Source: Cyanobium sp. NIES-981 (GTDB lineage: Bacteria > Cyanobacteriota > Cyanobacteriia > PCC-6307 > Cyanobiaceae). From it: a stretch of DNA of 64,000 bases. Made by a program: the position numbers and the translations under genes. Where the stretch lies: NCBI RefSeq assembly GCF_900088535.1, contig NZ_LT578417.1, positions 868,001 through 932,000 on the forward strand, in the 5' to 3' direction. The notes beneath the pieces were generated by a model that saw only the letters and a program-made list of their open reading frames with translations, had not been told where the DNA came from and did not search any database. Below are positions 56,012-64,000 of the stretch, one piece after another (position 1 is the first letter of the stretch; every line of letters starts with the position of its first letter).

Positions 56012-56545
56012 ATGCGCTTTTGTACTCAAATCCTCAGGCGGTCGTGCTGCCTGGTCGTCGTCTGTCTGCTGCTGCTGGGAGCGGGCCTGCCTGCTGGCGC
56101 GCTGGACTCTGGCGACGGCCTGCCCCAAACCTGGAGAGTGCGCGACCGGGATGGCCAGCTCTGGGGGCTGACCTTGCTGCCGGTGGGGGACGCCCCAGCT
56201 AGAGAGGCTGGGGCTGGCCAGGACTGGCGTCTGCGCCTCACCGCCCGCTCGGCAGGCCTCCGGCCCGATCACCAGGAGCCCCTGACACTGGCCGATGCCC
56301 AGGGACAGGTGTGGACGCTGGCCAACAGCAGCGGCGAGCTGGTGGCGGGCGCGTCACAGCCGTTGCCCGCCTCAGCCGCCCAGTTCCGGGGGAAGCCCCT
56401 GCGGCCCGCGCCACGGGAGGCCTGGCCCCTGGAACTGCGCATCCCCCTGGAGGATGGGGCAGGGCAGCCGTTGGCCCCCGCCCGGGTGACCCTGGGGCCG
56501 GAAGCGGCGGCCGAATTGCAGCGCCTGGGCCGCGGCGGCCCATGA
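56012..56545 (+). CDS. secreted DUF3122-like protein
   Basis: 177 aa from the ATG at 56012. The N-terminus (RRSCCLVVVCLLLLGAGLPA) is a signal peptide. The mature part begins QTWRVRDRDGQLWGLTLLPV and contains LRLTARSAGLRPDHQEPLTL then VWTLANSSGELV, a beta-rich pattern like the cyanobacterial DUF3122 family of unknown function. It is divergent from psbA and shares its upstream region, so coregulation is possible. Confidence 0.65.
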   Translation: MRFCTQILRRSCCLVVVCLLLLGAGLPAGALDSGDGLPQTWRVRDRDGQLWGLTLLPVGDAPAREAGAGQDWRLRLTARSAGLRPDHQEPLTLADAQGQVWTLANSSGELVAGASQPLPASAAQFRGKPLRPAPREAWPLELRIPLEDGAGQPLAPARVTLGPEAAAELQRLGRGGP

Positions 56546-56569
56546 CGCCGAGCCGGTGACGTTGGTTCA

Positions 56570-57505
56570 ATGGGGGCCGGTTCGCCGATCACCGCCATCG
56601 CCGGACCCACCTCCTGGGTGCTGCTTGCCCTCGGCACCGCCCTGGGCGAAACCGTGCGCGACCTGGCCCTGCGCATGGTTCTGCGCCGGTCGGGGTGGAG
56701 CACGCTGCGGGTGATCGGCAGCAGCAGCGCCCTGGCGGCCCTGCTGCTGGTGGGGCCCGTGATGCTGACAGGCGGGTCAGGGGTGCACTGGCCCCCCTTC
56801 GCGGCGGCGCTGCTGCTGGGGGGAAGCCTCAACGCCCTGGCCTTCTGGGGCTATGGCCGCGCCCTGGCCCTGGAGGACCTCAGCCTGGTGCTGCCCCTGA
56901 TCAACCTCTCCCCCCTGGTGCTGCTGCTGGCGGGCTGGTGGGTGCTCGGGGAGCATCCGAGCGCCGCGGCCGCCCTGGGGGTGGGGCTGCTGGTGCTGGG
57001 GGCCATGCTGCTGGGCCAGAGCCGACAGGAGCCCGGCGCCATTGGCCTGCGGCGGCTGTGGACCAGCGCCGGCTGCCGCTGGATGCTGCTGGTGGCCCTG
57101 CTCTGGGGCGTGGGCGCCAGCATCGACAAGCTCGGGGTGCGGGCCGGGGGGAGCCTGCTCTGGGTGATGGCACTGCAGCTCACGATCGGCGGCACCCTCC
57201 TGGGCCTCTCCCTGCCCTCCCGCTCCGGAGGGCGGCCGCTGGGCCAGCCATCCCGGGCGGGCCCGGTGCTTGTTGTGGGCCTGCTGCTGGCCGGCCTCGC
57301 GGGCGCGGTGGGCACCGTGTGGCAGATGGAGGCGATCAGCCGCACGGCGGTGGTGCACGTGATCGCGCTCAAGCGGCTGAGCACCCTGCTGGGCAGTGGC
57401 GCCGGCGTGCTGGCGCTGGGCGAACCGGAGGCGCTGCGACGGCTAGGGGCCGCCGCTCTGATGCTGATCGGGGCCGCCACCGTGCTCTGGGGCGCCCTGG
57501 GCTGA
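56570..57505 (+). CDS. EamA/DMT-family transporter
   Basis: 311 aa with ten hydrophobic segments in two five-helix repeats. The first is typified by ALGETVRDLALRMVL and LPLINLSPLVLLLAGWWVLG followed by LGEHPSAAAALGVGLLVLGA. The second has WMLLVALLWGVGASIDKLGV and ends RRLGAAALMLIGAATVLWGA. Drug/metabolite-transporter superfamily; substrate unknown. It lies 24 bp after the DUF3122-like gene on the same strand. Its last 63 bp overlap the convergent P450 gene. Confidence 0.8.
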   Translation: MGAGSPITAIAGPTSWVLLALGTALGETVRDLALRMVLRRSGWSTLRVIGSSSALAALLLVGPVMLTGGSGVHWPPFAAALLLGGSLNALAFWGYGRALALEDLSLVLPLINLSPLVLLLAGWWVLGEHPSAAAALGVGLLVLGAMLLGQSRQEPGAIGLRRLWTSAGCRWMLLVALLWGVGASIDKLGVRAGGSLLWVMALQLTIGGTLLGLSLPSRSGGRPLGQPSRAGPVLVVGLLLAGLAGAVGTVWQMEAISRTAVVHVIALKRLSTLLGSGAGVLALGEPEALRRLGAAALMLIGAATVLWGALG

Positions 57506-58843
57506 GCGCAGCCGGGCCCGCACCAGCAGCCCGTCACGGGGCATCGGGCTGGGAATCACCGCGAGGCCGAGGTCCTGATCCGGCAGCAGGTCGAACTCCA
57601 CGCCGCGCAGCAGGCCGGTGGTGAGCAGGCGGATCTCCAGTTCCGCCAGGGCCTTGCCCAGGCACACCCGCTCGCCGCCGCCGAAGGGCCAGAGGGTGGA
57701 GGTCCAGCTGCCATCGCAGTGGCGCTCAGGCCGGAACGCCTCCGGCGCACTCTCCTGGCCGCAGGCTCCATAGCGGTTGGAGGAGGCCAGGGCCACCTGG
57801 ATCACCCGGCCGGCCGGCACCGCCACCCCATCGAGCACGAGCGGCTGGCGGGCGCGACGGAAGAATCCGCCCACCGGTGGCATCAGCCGCATCACCTCCC
57901 GCACCACCGCATCGAGCCGCGGACCGCCCACGGCCCTGGAGCCGCTGCCGTCCTCCGGCGGCCAGGGAAGCGTGTCGATCTCCTCCAGCAGCCAGGCCCG
58001 CTGGGCCGGATGCTGCAGCAGGGCCAGCATCAGACAGCTCAGCGAGGAGGCGGTGGTCTCGTAGCCCGCGAACAGCAGCAGGAGCAGCTGTTCCACCAGA
58101 TCGGGATCGCTGAGGGGAACGCCGGCCTCATCCACCCCTCCGGCCAGCAGATCCAGGCCGCCGCTGGCGGGCCGGCCCGGATCCCGGGCCCGGCGCAGCA
58201 CCAGCGTCAGACGCCCGAGCAGGCGCTCGCGGGCAGCCAGCGCCCTGGCGAAGGGGCTGGCGGGGAGGGCCACGGGGAAGGAGAACAGCCCCCGGGTCCA
58301 GATCTCGAAATCCTGGAAGAGGGCTTCGCGATCCTCCCCCTCCAGCCCAAGCACAACGCCGGCGATTACCGCAAAGGCGAAGCGCCGAAGCCGGGCAGCC
58401 AGGGGCACCGGGTGGCCAGAGACCAGCAGCTCATCGCGCAGCTCCTCCACCAGGGCCGTGATCGCCGGGGTGTAGCGCTGCAGAGCGGACGCCGAGAAGA
58501 GCTGGCCCACCACCCGGCGGCGGGCGCGGTGGTCCGCTCCGTTGCGGTTCGCCAGCGAGCGCGAGCCCAGCAGCTGCTTCACGCTGGCGGGCCACCAGCC
58601 CTCCAGGGCGTCCGGCTGGGCGAAAAGATCCACCAGGGCGCGCTCGCCGCGGATGAACACCAGCGGCTGGCCGAGCAGCACGGTCTCGAACACATTGCCC
58701 AGCCGATCGAACCGGCGCTCGGCAAAACCTGGATCGCGGAAGAAGGCCAGGGCTTCGAGAACACCGCTGAGGGCGCCGGTGCGGGGCAGCGGCCGTGGGC
58801 CGTCAGCCGCAGACGCGGCGACCGGGGTGAGCCCGTCGGGCAC
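57443..58843 (-). CDS. cytochrome P450, CYP120-like
   Basis: 466 aa soluble P450. I-helix motif FAGYETTASSLSCLML, K-helix region REVMRLMPPVGGFFRRARQP (ExxR) and haem-binding loop FGGGERVCLGKALAELE with ligand Cys394. No N-terminal anchor is visible. Cyanobacterial P450s of this clade oxidise retinoids or carotenoid-derived compounds; substrate here is unassigned. The last ~25 residues (overlapping the transporter gene) are Gln/Gly-rich and may be a run-on tail. The small gene 58846-59037 ends 2 bp before its start. Confidence 0.9.
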   Translation of the reverse strand: MPDGLTPVAASAADGPRPLPRTGALSGVLEALAFFRDPGFAERRFDRLGNVFETVLLGQPLVFIRGERALVDLFAQPDALEGWWPASVKQLLGSRSLANRNGADHRARRRVVGQLFSASALQRYTPAITALVEELRDELLVSGHPVPLAARLRRFAFAVIAGVVLGLEGEDREALFQDFEIWTRGLFSFPVALPASPFARALAARERLLGRLTLVLRRARDPGRPASGGLDLLAGGVDEAGVPLSDPDLVEQLLLLLFAGYETTASSLSCLMLALLQHPAQRAWLLEEIDTLPWPPEDGSGSRAVGGPRLDAVVREVMRLMPPVGGFFRRARQPLVLDGVAVPAGRVIQVALASSNRYGACGQESAPEAFRPERHCDGSWTSTLWPFGGGERVCLGKALAELEIRLLTTGLLRGVEFDLLPDQDLGLAVIPSPMPRDGLLVRARLRSAQGAPEHGGGPDQHQSGGP

Positions 58844-58845
58844 GG

Positions 58846-59037
58846 TCAGTGACCGGGCACGCGGGGCTGGAGGCCCATCAGCTGACCCACCAGGTCCTCG
58901 CTCATCGAGGCCTGCAGCTGCCAGGCCTGCAGCAGGCTCTTGGCCACGGCACGCAAGTCGTCGATGTCGTCGCAGGAGTCGATCGCCCGGGCATGGGACT
59001 CGATGGCGAACTGGCGGCTGAGGGAGAGGGAGTCCAA
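58846..59037 (-). CDS. small conserved hypothetical protein (63 aa)
   Basis: MDSLSLSRQFAIESHARAID is followed by RAVAKSLLQAWQLQASMSED. The amphipathic helices resemble small conserved proteins of marine picocyanobacteria that begin with a similar S-L-S-x-x-F helix. They recall NblA-like or photosystem-associated helices, but I cannot assign one. It ends 2 bp before the P450 start, so the two form an operon. Confidence 0.7.
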   Translation of the reverse strand: MDSLSLSRQFAIESHARAIDSCDDIDDLRAVAKSLLQAWQLQASMSEDLVGQLMGLQPRVPGH

Positions 59038-59167
59038 GGGGGTGGCTGCGGTGTGTTCACATCACGTTACAAAACCTGGTCCGGTGTGGGGGTGCGGGTC
59101 TCCGCCTGTGGCGCGGCAGGCCACGGCGGAAGGCGCCACAGTGGGCCCAGCGGCAGGCAAGACGGCC

Positions 59168-59743
59168 ATGGGCATGCGCGCACGGGTGGGACGGTGGTTG
59201 CGGCAGATCGGGGAGCGGCTGGACCCGGAGAACGTCGCCGCCAGGCCTGAGACAACCGGCGCCGCGCTGCCCGCCGGCAACCCCAAGCTGCCGGCGATCG
59301 ACAGCCAGGACGACGGTCCGGCGGCTGGCCTGGACACCACCCCCTCGGTGCCCTGGCAGGGGGTGCGGGAGCGGGCCCTGAGCAAGAGCCTGCTCACCCT
59401 GCGCTCGGAAGCCGTGTACAGCCTCGGCGCCCTGCATGCCGCCCATCTGGCCGCCGCCGCGGTGTTCGATGACCGGCGGCTCGCCGTGGCCCTGGCCCAG
59501 CGCAGCGGCGAGGCCGTGGACGACGAGGTGCTCAGCAAGCTGGCGGAAGCGGCCTCGATCTGGCACCGGGACAGCGCCTCCCTCGGCATCGCCCTCACGG
59601 CGATCGGCACCGCCCAGGTGCCGGATCTCACCCTCGCCGAGGCCCTGCAGGTGGATGAGGAGGAGGAGGCCGCCCTCGAAGCGATGGTGGAGGGCTACCA
59701 GATCGAGCTGCAGCGCCAGATCCTCGAGGAAGCTGAGAGCTGA
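59168..59743 (+). CDS. conserved cyanobacterial hypothetical protein (191 aa)
   Basis: ATG at 59168 (MGMRARVGRWLRQIGERLDP; an ATG at 59174 is also possible). The frame continues upstream antisense to the small gene and is not coding there. After a disordered 60-residue segment, a helical domain runs from about residue 65: RERALSKSLLTLRSEAVYSL and GALHAAHLAAAAVFDDRRLA, ending with the acidic EEEEAALEAMVEGYQIELQR. No membrane segment. Function unknown. Confidence 0.65.
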   Translation: MGMRARVGRWLRQIGERLDPENVAARPETTGAALPAGNPKLPAIDSQDDGPAAGLDTTPSVPWQGVRERALSKSLLTLRSEAVYSLGALHAAHLAAAAVFDDRRLAVALAQRSGEAVDDEVLSKLAEAASIWHRDSASLGIALTAIGTAQVPDLTLAEALQVDEEEEAALEAMVEGYQIELQRQILEEAES

Positions 59744-59776
59744 GCCCAGAGCTGAGCCGGGAATCGGACCGCGCCC

Positions 59777-60904
59777 TCAGCCGGCCATGTGGTCCACGCT
59801 GCTGAGGGCCTCCCCCAGCAGGCTGGTCACGCCCTCCAGCTGCCCCTTGCTGCCCATCACCACCAGCATCTGGCCCGGGGCCAGGCGGTGCTCGCTGCCG
59901 GGGTTGGCGATCAGGGTCTGCTGTTCGCGCACGTAGCTGGCGCCGCGGTACTGGCGCATGGCTTCGCTGGCGAGCGGGGCGGGCTGCACCGCCAGCACCA
60001 GGGCGCCGGTGCGGCGGCCGAGTTGCAGCTCTCCCAGGCTCATGCCGAGCAGCCGCCCCAGCGCCTGGGGATCGCTGCTGAGCCGGAACTCCTCCACCTC
60101 GCAGTCACTGCCCGCCAGCAGATCCATGAAGGTCACCGCCAGGGGCCGCAGGGCGGTGGCCGCCATCATGCGGCCGCCGCTCACGTAGGGGCTCACCACC
60201 TGGTCGGCCCCGGCCAGCCGCAGCTTGCGTTCGGCCTCGTCGCTGTCGGAGCGGGCGATCAGGCGGCAGTTGGGGGCCAGGCCCCGCGCACTCAGCACCA
60301 CGTAGAGGTTGGCGGCATTGCTGGGCAGGGCCGCCACCAGGGAGCGGCAATGGTGGATGCCGGCCTCCAGCAGGGTCTCGTCGAGGGTGGCGTCGGCCAC
60401 GAGCACCGGCAGGCCGCGGTCCTCCGCAGCGTCCCGGCGCTCCTGGTCCATCTCCACCACCAGCAGCGGCACCCGCTCCCGGGTGAGCTGCTCGGCGATC
60501 TCACGGCCGATGCGGCCGTAGCCGCAGAGAATCACATGGTTCTGCATGGTCTTGAGCCAGCGGCGGAAGCGGCGCTCGCGCAGGCGCCGGAAATAGCCCG
60601 ATTCAGACAGCCCCAGCACCCCCTGGATGCTGATCTGCACCACCACGACGCCACCGAGGATCAGCAGCGCCGTGACCACCCGGCCAGCGGGGGAGAGGGG
60701 CTGCACCTCGCCGTAGCCGATCGTGCTGATCGTGATCGCCACCATCCAGTAGCAGTCGGCCCAGCTCCAGCCCTCGGTGAGGCGGTAGCCGATGGCGGCG
60801 AGGTTCACGAGCAGCACCAGCGCCAGCGGAGCCCGCCAGGGCCGGCGGATCCGCGTGGAGGGAGGGCGGCGTCGGCGCCAGGGGCGCCAGCTGGAGCTGG
60901 CCAT
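59777..60904 (-). CDS. potassium channel with RCK/TrkA-N and TrkA-C domains
   Basis: 375 aa. Two membrane helices (LALVLLVNLAAIGYRL; VTALLILGGVVVVQISIQGV) flank the pore helix and the selectivity filter TIGYG at residues 61-65. The RCK_N Rossmann domain starts near 120 (HVILCGYGRIGREIAEQLTR, VPLLVVEMDQ), and RCK_C follows from about 290 (LGMSLGELQLGRRTGALVLA and LAPGQMLVVMGSKGQLEGVT). This is the 2TM-RCK architecture of MthK and cyanobacterial SynK-type channels. It would set membrane potential, possibly in thylakoids. Confidence 0.92.
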   Translation of the reverse strand: MASSSWRPWRRRRPPSTRIRRPWRAPLALVLLVNLAAIGYRLTEGWSWADCYWMVAITISTIGYGEVQPLSPAGRVVTALLILGGVVVVQISIQGVLGLSESGYFRRLRERRFRRWLKTMQNHVILCGYGRIGREIAEQLTRERVPLLVVEMDQERRDAAEDRGLPVLVADATLDETLLEAGIHHCRSLVAALPSNAANLYVVLSARGLAPNCRLIARSDSDEAERKLRLAGADQVVSPYVSGGRMMAATALRPLAVTFMDLLAGSDCEVEEFRLSSDPQALGRLLGMSLGELQLGRRTGALVLAVQPAPLASEAMRQYRGASYVREQQTLIANPGSEHRLAPGQMLVVMGSKGQLEGVTSLLGEALSSVDHMAG

Positions 60905-61063
60905 GGGGATCCGGATCCGCAGTCCCGGATCGCTGCGTCATTAAACCAAGGTCCTTGCCTGCCCGCATCCCTGGGCAGAACAATGGGGCGGGCATCGGCT
61001 GGAGCGGGCGTCGGCCGGCTCCTCACCCGAACCTTCTCCTCTCTTCCCCTCCCCGCAGCCACG

Positions 61064-63154
61064 ATGCCCTGGATGGATGAAGCCGCACGGCGTGCGGAGG
61101 CGCGGCTCCAGGCGGCGGGGATCCAGCTCACCCTGGGGGGGGAACCAACCCTGGTGCCCAACCAGCCCGAGGGGCTGGAGTGGTCGGTGGCGGCCGATGG
61201 CCCCACCAAGCTGCCGATGGCGCGGGCCCTGGCCCGGGCGATCCAGCAGCGCACCTGGCCCGGCAGCACCCTCCTCTATTGCAGCGGCAAGCGCTATGAG
61301 GGCGAAGTGAACCCCCGCTGGGCCCTGCGGCTGGTCACCGGCCGGGAGGCCAGGCCCATCGCCCCCTGGCCGCGGCCGTCCGAGGTTGGGGATCCCCTCG
61401 ACGCCGCGGCCGCCGAAGCCTGGCTGGCCCGGCTGGGCGAGCGGCTGGGCGCGGCCCTGCACCCCCTGCGCTTCGAGGACGCCCAGCATCCCGAGGCGAC
61501 GGTCTGGGCCGTGCCCCTCACCTGCGAGCTGGGGGAATGGCGCAGCGGCCACTGGGATCTGCCCCCCGGGGAGCGCCGTCTCACCGGAGCCCCCGGTCCG
61601 GCCGGGCTGCGCCTGCCCCTGGAGCACTTCCCCGAGGCGCTGCCCTGCCAGCTGCTCACCCTGGAGATCGGCGGCAGCTTCGGCGCCGCGGGCTGGGGTC
61701 TGTTCCTACCTCCCCTGGAACGGGAGCCCACCGAAACCCTGCTGCGCGCCGTCAGCGCCCTGGCCCACTGCCCCCGCACCGGCACGCCGTTGTGCCAGCC
61801 GGATCTGAGCGGGCTGCTGCCGGTGGATGCGGCCGAGGGCTGGGAGGTGCTGGGTCTCACCGCCGATCCCGGCGTGCTGGAGGTGAACCTGCCGGTGTGC
61901 GACAGCTGGAGCGACTACCGCGACTGGTTGCTGCTGCTGGAGGAGGCCGCGGCATCCGTGGGCATGCGCAGCTGGAAGCGCACCCCGGGGGGAGGAGAGG
62001 AGGGCACCGGCGGTGGCAACCACCTGCTCTGGGGCAGCCGGGATCTTGAGGATCACCCCTTCTTCCCCAGGCCGGCCTGGCTGGTGGGGATCCTGCGCTA
62101 TTTCCAGCACCACCCGAGCCTGGCCTACCTGTTCAGCGGCTCCAGCGTGGGGCCGGCATCCCAGGCGCCGCGCCCGGATGAGGCCCTGGGCGATCTGTTC
62201 GATCTGGAGCTGGCCTACCGGGTGCTGGAGGCCAGCGAGGGCGAGCAGCGCCAGCTGATCGGGGAGACCCTGCGCCACCTCCATGCCGATCGCTCCGGCA
62301 ACAACCACCGCAGCGAGATCAGTCTCGACAAGTTCTGGAATCCCGGGGCGCCGGCGGGATGCCTGGGACTGATCGAGTTCCGGGCGCTCGAGTCGCTGCC
62401 CCGGGCCCCGTGGATGGCCGCCATCGCCCTGCTCTGGAGCCACCTGGCCGCCCTGCTGCTCGATCCGGCGCGGCGCCCCCGCCAGCTGAAGCCCTGGGGG
62501 CTCGCCCTGCACGACCGGATGCTGCTGCCCAGCCAGCTCTGGGCCGACCTCGAGGCGATCCTCGCCGACCTGGCCGCTGCCGGCCTGCCCCTGGATCCGG
62601 AGCCCTACCGGGCGGTGTGGGACTGGCGCTTCCCGGCCCTGCTGCAGTGGCAGGCCCCAGCCGCAGCTCCAGCCGCGGCCGCGCCGGCACGGCTGGAGCT
62701 GCGGCCGGCGCTCGAGCCCTGGCCCCTGATCTGCGACACACCGCGGGAGGGGGGCTTCACCAGCCGCTTCGTGGACAGCTCCCTGCGCCGCTTCGAGCTG
62801 ATCACCGATCCGGCCCTGTGCAGGGATCACCAGCTGGTGCTGAACGGCCGGCCGCTGCCGCTGCGGGCCGGCCAGCCCCTGGCGGTGCGCTACCGGGCCA
62901 GCCGCCTCTACCCCTGCTTCCATCCCGGCATCGAGCCCCACATGCCCCTGGTGCTGCAACTGCTGCCCCTGGAGCCAACAGACGGCGCCAGCACGGGCGG
63001 AGCGCGCATGCCCCTGGCCCAGTGGCGGCTCGAGGCCGGGGCCAGGGCCTTCACCCCGGAACCCGTTGAGCCGGTGAGCCTCCCTCTGGCGTCCCCGTGG
63101 CAGGCCCAGCCGGAGCGGCCCTGCACCGTCGACCTGCGCCTGGCCGGGCCGTGA
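61064..63154 (+). CDS. DUF2126 protein without the usual transglutaminase domain
   Basis: 696 aa from the ATG at 61064 (an ATG at 61073 is the alternative); upstream in-frame sequence is antisense to the K+ channel. The typical DUF2126 markers are present: LTLGGEPTLVPNQPEGLEWS, LPVCDSWSDYRDWLLLLEEA, GTGGGNHLLWG, FFPRPAWLVGILRYFQHHPS and LHADRSGNNHRSEISLDKFW. In many bacteria this region is the C-terminal half of ~1100-aa transglutaminase-like proteins; here it stands alone with a clean start. It is in the same orientation as chlN and separated from it by 95 bp. Function unknown; ATP-grasp or amidoligase-like chemistry has been suggested for such regions by genomic context. Confidence 0.82.
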   Translation: MPWMDEAARRAEARLQAAGIQLTLGGEPTLVPNQPEGLEWSVAADGPTKLPMARALARAIQQRTWPGSTLLYCSGKRYEGEVNPRWALRLVTGREARPIAPWPRPSEVGDPLDAAAAEAWLARLGERLGAALHPLRFEDAQHPEATVWAVPLTCELGEWRSGHWDLPPGERRLTGAPGPAGLRLPLEHFPEALPCQLLTLEIGGSFGAAGWGLFLPPLEREPTETLLRAVSALAHCPRTGTPLCQPDLSGLLPVDAAEGWEVLGLTADPGVLEVNLPVCDSWSDYRDWLLLLEEAAASVGMRSWKRTPGGGEEGTGGGNHLLWGSRDLEDHPFFPRPAWLVGILRYFQHHPSLAYLFSGSSVGPASQAPRPDEALGDLFDLELAYRVLEASEGEQRQLIGETLRHLHADRSGNNHRSEISLDKFWNPGAPAGCLGLIEFRALESLPRAPWMAAIALLWSHLAALLLDPARRPRQLKPWGLALHDRMLLPSQLWADLEAILADLAAAGLPLDPEPYRAVWDWRFPALLQWQAPAAAPAAAAPARLELRPALEPWPLICDTPREGGFTSRFVDSSLRRFELITDPALCRDHQLVLNGRPLPLRAGQPLAVRYRASRLYPCFHPGIEPHMPLVLQLLPLEPTDGASTGGARMPLAQWRLEAGARAFTPEPVEPVSLPLASPWQAQPERPCTVDLRLAGP

Positions 63155-63180
63155 GGGCGACGCGGGAGGCGCCGCCATGA

Positions 63181-64000
<820 letters not shown>

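Overview
The window is a stretch of a very GC-rich (about 70% by eye) cyanobacterial chromosome. It carries a photosystem II D1 gene (psbA), the start of chlN (light-independent protochlorophyllide reductase), several cyanobacteria-restricted families, and the gene style of alpha-picocyanobacteria. A Cyanobium-like or freshwater/brackish Synechococcus-like organism fits best; this is an inference from gene content, not from a marker phylogeny.

Layout. (1) 1-10.5 kb: DNA repair or defence genes (a RecB-like nuclease/UPF1-type helicase fusion and an SbcD/SbcC-like pair), a Phd/VapC toxin-antitoxin pair, a split HIRAN locus and a small HExxH protein. (2) 10.5-19.8 kb: a P-loop kinase-WYL fusion divergent from a LysR-type regulator, then a SNF2-type helicase with an altered motif VI, a DUF433/PIN-like pair, what looks like the 5' stub of a large DNA methyltransferase, a CopG/MazF pair and a protein of unknown function. 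This reads as a decaying defence island. (3) 19.8-26.7 kb: a short RTX protein, a 1.2-kb non-coding stretch with copy A of a dispersed repeat, a GH3 glycosidase, a carotenoid-type glycosyltransferase/acyltransferase pair, and small hydrolase and secreted proteins. (4) 26.8-33.5 kb: a complete Nit1C cluster, nitBCDEFG on the minus strand with nitH divergent. (5) 33.5-44.2 kb: mostly housekeeping and stress genes (2OG oxygenase, cation transporter, retropepsin-like protein, repeat copy B, hsp20 with a long 5'-UTR hairpin, deformylase, MscS channel, katG, lytic transglycosylase). (6) 44.2-56 kb: two sulfur blocks flanking an amino-acid ABC transporter and a VIT-family transporter. The first block is OsmC, TauE/SafE exporter, rhodanese and persulfide dioxygenase-rhodanese, divergent from an ArsR-type regulator. 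The second is sulfide:quinone oxidoreductase, a Tll0287-like haem protein and an unusual psbA. (7) 56-64 kb: transporter, cytochrome P450, K+ channel, a stand-alone DUF2126 protein and chlN.

The most interesting part is region 6. The D1 protein carries all three substitutions that define the low-oxygen D1' type (A80, L158, A286) while keeping every Mn4CaO5 ligand. It lies 98 bp upstream of a haem protein-SQR pair. About 7 kb away is the rest of a sulfide detoxification route (SQR to persulfide dioxygenase/rhodanese to sulfite exporter) under a candidate cysteine-bearing ArsR repressor. Copies of a rare CATAG half-site occur in both control regions. I propose a sulfide/low-oxygen regulon that couples H2S oxidation with an alternative photosystem II; that coupling is inference.

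Other points worth checking are a pair of ~410-bp dispersed non-coding repeats (20671-21088 and, inverted, 36594-36999), a candidate RNA thermometer in front of hsp20, a noncanonical Cys spacing in the NitD radical-SAM protein, and the apparently broken helicase/methyltransferase pair.
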